From contig DOOI01000161.1 in assembly GCA_003512825.1 (NCBI GenBank), forward strand, positions 1 to 10,443: DNA of 10,443 nt, written 5' to 3'. Origin of the DNA: Paracoccaceae bacterium (lineage in GTDB: Bacteria; Pseudomonadota; Alphaproteobacteria; Rhodobacterales; Rhodobacteraceae). A model generated the notes under the pieces. The model was given only the letters and a program-made list of their open reading frames with translations, was not told the origin of the DNA and ran no database searches. The position numbers were made by a program, and so were the translations under genes. The stretch's first letter is position 1, and the number at the start of each line of letters is the position of its first letter. This document shows, piece by piece, positions 7,335 through 10,443 of this stretch.

Positions 7335-8678
7335 ATGTCCAGTCATGGCGCGCCTGTTCCGATGTTGTCCCGCAAATGCGGCCCTTTGACAGGGGAGGCG
7401 CATGTGCCGGGCGATAAATCGATCAGTCATCGGGCGCTGATTTTGGGGGCGATGGCGGTAGGCGAAACGCGCGTTACCGGGCTGTTGGAAGGTCAGGATG
7501 TGCTTGATACGGCCAAGGCTATGCGGGCCTTTGGCGCGCAGGTCGAAAAGCGCGGCGACACATGGTATGTGCAGGGCGTGGGCGTGGGTGGATTTGCCGA
7601 GCCGGAAGCGGTGATTGATTGCGGCAATGCCGGCACAGGTGTGCGGCTGATCATGGGGGCAATGGCCACATCGCCGATCACCGCGACCTTTACCGGGGAT
7701 GCATCGCTTCGCAAGCGACCGATGGGACGGGTGACGGACCCCTTGGCGCTGTTCGGAGCGCGTGCCTTTGGGCGCAGCGGTGGGCGTTTGCCGATGACGA
7801 TTGTGGGCGCAGCAGACCCGATGCCTGTGCGGTATACGGTGCCTGTGCCTTCGGCTCAGGTGAAATCGGCGGTGCTATTGGCGGGATTGAACGCGCCGGG
7901 GCAGACGGTGGTGATCGAGAAGGAAGCAACACGCGATCATACCGAGCGGATGCTGGCGGGATTTGGTGCGGAGATATCCACCGAAGTGACGGATGAGGGC
8001 CGCGTGATCACACTCACCGGGCGGCCCGAGTTGGTGCCACAGGTGATTGATGTGCCACGCGATCCGTCCTCGGCAGCATTTCCGGTTTGTGCCGCGCTTA
8101 TTGTGCCGGGATCGGATGTCTTGGTGCCCAATATCGGGCTGAACCCAACACGGGCGGGGCTGTTTGAGACGCTGCGCGAGATGGGGGCGGATCTGACCTA
8201 TGAGAACCTGCGTGAAGAGGGCGGCGAGCCTGCGGCGGATCTGCGCGCGCGGTTCTCGCCAAACCTGCGAGGGGTGGAGGTGCCGCCCGAGCGGGCGGCT
8301 TCGATGATTGACGAATATCCGGTATTGTCGGTGGTGGCGGCCTTTGCCAAAGGCGCGACAGTGATGCGGGGCGTCAAGGAGCTGCGCGTCAAGGAAAGCG
8401 ACCGGATTGCCGCGATGGCGGATGGGTTGCGCGCCGCAGGTGTCGCGGTGGAAGATGGGCCAGATTGGTGGATCGTAGAGGGGCTGGGCCATGGCGCGGT
8501 GCCCGGCGGGGCGGTGGCGGTGAGCCATCTCGACCATCGGATTGCCATGTCGTTTCTGGTGATGGGCATGGCGTCGGAGGCTCCGATGCAAGTGGATGAT
8601 GGGGGCCCGATTGCGACGTCTTTCCCGATTTTCGAGGGGCTGATGGCGAGGCTGGGGGCCGAAATCGAGAGGATTTGA
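7335..8678 (+). CDS. aroA: 3-phosphoshikimate 1-carboxyvinyltransferase (EPSP synthase), class II-like, 447 aa
   Basis: Joins shikimate-3-phosphate and phosphoenolpyruvate in the sixth step of the shikimate pathway to aromatic amino acids; cytoplasmic. The motifs that define class II enzymes are all present: GDKS (26-29), SAQVK (173-177), RDHTE (200-204) and NPTR (270-273). Other active-site elements are RPMGR (128-132), D326 in MIDEYP and E354 in RVKESDR. The numbering matches the CP4 enzyme as I recall it. At residue 100, in GNAGTG, this protein has Gly where CP4 has Ala, the change linked to glyphosate tolerance in CP4; this suggests a more sensitive enzyme. GGAG (7324-7327) lies 7 bases before the ATG. 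cmk starts two bases past the stop codon, so the genes form one operon. The upstream region carries the 12-bp tandem array. Confidence 0.97.
   Translation: MSSHGAPVPMLSRKCGPLTGEAHVPGDKSISHRALILGAMAVGETRVTGLLEGQDVLDTAKAMRAFGAQVEKRGDTWYVQGVGVGGFAEPEAVIDCGNAGTGVRLIMGAMATSPITATFTGDASLRKRPMGRVTDPLALFGARAFGRSGGRLPMTIVGAADPMPVRYTVPVPSAQVKSAVLLAGLNAPGQTVVIEKEATRDHTERMLAGFGAEISTEVTDEGRVITLTGRPELVPQVIDVPRDPSSAAFPVCAALIVPGSDVLVPNIGLNPTRAGLFETLREMGADLTYENLREEGGEPAADLRARFSPNLRGVEVPPERAASMIDEYPVLSVVAAFAKGATVMRGVKELRVKESDRIAAMADGLRAAGVAVEDGPDWWIVEGLGHGAVPGGAVAVSHLDHRIAMSFLVMGMASEAPMQVDDGGPIATSFPIFEGLMARLGAEIERI
8668..8673 (+). promoter_or_regulatory. Ribosome-binding site that decides the cmk start
   Basis: AGAGGA inside the end of aroA lies 7 bases before the ATG at 8681. 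A TTG codon at 8675 is in frame but only one base from this site, so the ATG is the better start. Confidence 0.7.
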
Positions 8679-8680
8679 CC

Positions 8681-9337
8681 ATGCGGTTTACCGTAGCGAT
8701 TGACGGGCCTGCCGCAGCGGGCAAGGGCACGATTTCCAAGGCTGTCGCGGCGCAGTTTGGCTTCGCGCATCTGGATACGGGGCTCCTTTATCGAGCGGTG
8801 GGGGCCAAGGTGGGTGTGGGCGGTGATCCGGTGGCGGTGGCGCGGGCTTTGGTGCCGCAGGATTTGGCGGTGGAGGGGTTGCGGACGCCAGAGGTGGCGC
8901 AGGCTGCTTCCAAAGTGGCGGTGATTTCGGAGGTGCGCGCCGCTTTGGTGGCGTTTCAGCGCGATTTTGCCCGGCGCGAGGGCGGTGCGGTGCTGGATGG
9001 GCGCGACATTGGCACGGTGATTTGCCCGGAGGCCGAGGTGAAGCTGTACATTACCGCCAGTGCCGAAGTGCGGGCCACGCGGCGGTGGAAGGAATTGTGC
9101 GAGACCGGGATCACGCAGGACTATGACGCGGTGCTGGCAGAGGTGCGTGAGCGAGATGCGCGCGATATGGGACGTGCCGATGCGCCGTTGCGCCCGGCAC
9201 AGGATGCACGCGAGATTGATACGTCAGAGATGAGCATAGAGGCCGCCGTGGCGGCGGCGGTGGCCGCTGTGAGCGCGGCGATGAGCGCGGCGGAGACGGC
9301 AACTGCTGCGATGCGTCAGCTTGGTGGCGAGGCATGA
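8681..9337 (+). CDS. cmk: Cytidylate kinase ((d)CMP kinase), 218 aa
   Basis: Phosphorylates CMP and dCMP with ATP; cytoplasmic, part of pyrimidine nucleotide recycling. Residues 9-17 (GPAAAGKGT) form the P-loop. [11 protein letters not shown] (30-40) is the nucleotide-monophosphate site, DGRDIGT (106-112) is the conserved central motif, and the Arg-rich ATRRWKEL segment fits the lid. The NMP-binding insert is shorter than in E. coli Cmk. The C-terminus carries an extra Ala-rich tail (about 185-212), possibly helical, of unknown use. It follows aroA by two bases and overlaps the next gene by ATGA (9334-9337), so all three are probably co-translated. The aroA-cmk pairing is a common bacterial arrangement. 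Confidence 0.96.
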   Translation: MRFTVAIDGPAAAGKGTISKAVAAQFGFAHLDTGLLYRAVGAKVGVGGDPVAVARALVPQDLAVEGLRTPEVAQAASKVAVISEVRAALVAFQRDFARREGGAVLDGRDIGTVICPEAEVKLYITASAEVRATRRWKELCETGITQDYDAVLAEVRERDARDMGRADAPLRPAQDAREIDTSEMSIEAAVAAAVAAVSAAMSAAETATAAMRQLGGEA

Positions 9338-10338
9338 GGCTGCGGGCGCGCAAGCTGGGGCGGACAGGGATTGCAGTCTCGCCGATTGGCGTGGGCGCCA
9401 TGTCATTTGCCGACTTTTACGGGCCAACCACAGAAGAAAACAGTCACGCGATCTTGCATGCTGCGCTTGAGGCGGGGGTGAATTTCATCGACACCTCTGA
9501 CATTTACGGCATGGGGCGGTCAGAAGAGGCGATTGGTGGGTTTCTGAAGGCTCGACCGGAGGCGCGCGACCAGATGGTGATATGCACCAAAGGGGGCATT
9601 GCGCCGGGGCCGCAGGGGCGGGTCTATGACAATAGCGCCGCCTATCTTGAGACTGCGCTGGACGCCTCGTTGCGGCGGTTGGGCGTGGATTGTGTCGCGC
9701 TTTACTATGTGCATCGCCGCGAAGAGGCGCGCCCGATTGAAGAGGTGGTGCAAACCTTGCAGGGCTTTGTGAAGAAAGGCAAAATCCGCAGCTACGGGTT
9801 TTCGGAAATTGCCCCTTCCAGCCTGCGGCGCGCGGCGGCGCTGGGGGGCGATCTGGCGGCGGTGCAGTCGGAATATTCCTTGGCGACACGCGCGCCGGAA
9901 TTGGGTCTGGTGCAGGCCTGTGCAGAGTTGCATGTGAGCCTTGTTGCGTTTTCGCCCGTGGGGCGGTCGATGTTGACTGACCATCCGGTGAGCCAAGCCG
10001 TGGCGGCGACGCTGCCGTTTTTGGGGCAAAACCCGCGGTTCCAGCCGGAGGCCTATCGCGCCAATCGGGCGCTGAGCGATGGGTTTCGCCGGTTGGCAGC
10101 CGAGATGGCTGTGCCGACAGCGGCCTTGGCGATTGCTTGGGCCTTGCATCAAGGCGAGATGATTTTGCCCATCCCCGGCACGCGCTCGGTGCGGCATTTT
10201 CAAGAATTGCTCCGGGGCGCGCATTTGACGCTCAGCGCCGAAGATCTGGCGCGGATTGAGGCGGTCTTGCCCAAGGGATGGGCGCATGGTGACCGCTATT
10301 CCCCCAGCCAATGGGCCGGGATCGAGCGCTATTGCTGA
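9334..10338 (+). CDS. Aldo/keto reductase, 334 aa
   Basis: An NAD(P)H-dependent oxidoreductase of the aldo/keto reductase superfamily with a TIM-barrel fold; cytoplasmic. The catalytic tetrad is visible as D53 and Y58 (in FIDTSDIYG), K86 (in ICTKGG) and H127 (in YYVHRRE). The C-terminal cofactor segment [16 protein letters not shown] covers about 279-294. The stretch [15 protein letters not shown] followed by [11 protein letters not shown] resembles the YakC/AKR13 group, although Pro-Val replaces the usual Pro-Leu before GR. The substrate is unknown. Translation is probably coupled to cmk through the ATGA overlap; GGTGG lies 6 bases before the start. In many proteobacteria rpsA follows cmk, so this gene may be an insertion or replacement in an otherwise conserved block. 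A hairpin and an intergenic motif follow the stop. Confidence 0.93.
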   Translation: MRLRARKLGRTGIAVSPIGVGAMSFADFYGPTTEENSHAILHAALEAGVNFIDTSDIYGMGRSEEAIGGFLKARPEARDQMVICTKGGIAPGPQGRVYDNSAAYLETALDASLRRLGVDCVALYYVHRREEARPIEEVVQTLQGFVKKGKIRSYGFSEIAPSSLRRAAALGGDLAAVQSEYSLATRAPELGLVQACAELHVSLVAFSPVGRSMLTDHPVSQAVAATLPFLGQNPRFQPEAYRANRALSDGFRRLAAEMAVPTAALAIAWALHQGEMILPIPGTRSVRHFQELLRGAHLTLSAEDLARIEAVLPKGWAHGDRYSPSQWAGIERYC

Positions 10339-10368
10339 AGCTGCGGATATGCGGCAGCGGCAGACCTC

Positions 10369-10388
10369 GCCGGCGCAGAGGCGCCGGC
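10369..10388 (+). terminator. Candidate terminator hairpin after the aroA-cmk-aldo/keto reductase operon
   Basis: GCCGGCGC (10369-10376) pairs perfectly with GCGCCGGC (10381-10388) around AGAG, 31 bases after the stop codon. The nearest T-run, TTTTT at 10412-10416, is 23 bases further on. An alternative stem pairs CGCCGG (10382-10387) with CCGGCG (10400-10405), ending much closer to that T-run. Either could act as a terminator; the long spacing keeps confidence low. Confidence 0.4.
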
Positions 10389-10405
10389 TCAAAGGGCCTC
10401 CGGCG

Positions 10406-10426
10406 GGGATATTTTTCGCAAGAAGA
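10406..10426 (+). repeat. Intergenic motif copy 2 (GGGATATTT-N3-GCAAGAAGA)
   Basis: Second copy of the element seen at 2504-2524, 18 of 21 bases identical and with TTC in the variable centre. It lies after the hairpin that ends the plus-strand operon and contains the TTTTT run (10412-10416), so it may contribute to termination here. Confidence 0.6.
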
Positions 10427-10443
10427 CTTCGGGGGGGCGCAGG

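Noticed and set aside
7181..7417. Small plus-strand frame across the 12-bp array, encoding repeats such as SDRPSDWPSDCL
   Set aside because: No ribosome-binding site, it runs into aroA in another frame, and the peptide repeat simply follows from the DNA repeat length being a multiple of three.
7875..8591. 238-codon minus-strand frame inside aroA
   Set aside because: Antisense shadow, rich in His and Arg, with no domain; aroA on the plus strand is unmistakable.
8675..8680. TTG start for cmk two codons before the ATG
   Set aside because: The AGAGGA ribosome site would be only one base away; the ATG at 8681 has a 7-base spacing.
9520..10392. 290-codon minus-strand frame across the aldo/keto reductase
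   Set aside because: Antisense to a gene with an intact catalytic tetrad, and it has no recognisable motif of its own.

Overview
The window looks like chromosomal DNA of an alphaproteobacterium, most likely a marine Rhodobacteraceae (Roseobacter-group) species. The evidence is GC-rich DNA (roughly 60-65%, estimated by eye), a class II-type EPSP synthase next to cytidylate kinase, two paralogous FAD/GcvT-type methylamine dehydrogenases, and an intergenic motif (GGGATATTT, three variable bases, GCAAGAAGA) that I recall from roseobacter intergenic regions. The genus cannot be fixed from this sequence alone.

Minus-strand block (about 7116 down to 6): five tightly packed genes that read as one operon. 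In transcription order they are an XRE-cupin regulator, a LysE/RhtB-family exporter, an 813-aa FAD + GcvT dehydrogenase, a homocysteine S-methyltransferase family protein, and a second 815-aa FAD + GcvT dehydrogenase. The gaps are 7 bp, 14 bp, an ATGA stop/start overlap, and 83 bp. The 83-bp gap holds a strong hairpin and one copy of the intergenic motif. The enzyme set fits stepwise demethylation of an N-methylated compound. Glycine betaine is the leading guess: a methyl transfer to homocysteine, then two oxidative N-demethylations (dimethylglycine, sarcosine) with C1 units passed to tetrahydrofolate. The substrate is inferred, not shown.

Divergent intergenic region (7117-7334, 218 bp): it holds a perfect 9-bp inverted repeat with a nearby third half-site, a good operator candidate for the XRE-cupin protein. 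It also holds five tandem copies of a 12-bp unit just upstream of aroA.

Plus-strand block (7335 to 10338): aroA, cmk and an aldo/keto reductase, each overlapping or nearly touching the next, followed by a hairpin and the second copy of the intergenic motif. aroA has the class II sequence framework but carries Gly at residue 100, where the glyphosate-tolerant CP4 enzyme has Ala. The aldo/keto reductase sits where rpsA is expected after cmk.

No rRNA, tRNA, CRISPR array, insertion sequence or phage gene was seen. No stretch over 300 bases lacks a gene. Nothing here is clearly a new system. The points most worth checking are the diverged folate lobe of one dehydrogenase, the aroA residue, the 12-bp array, the operator, and the intergenic motif.
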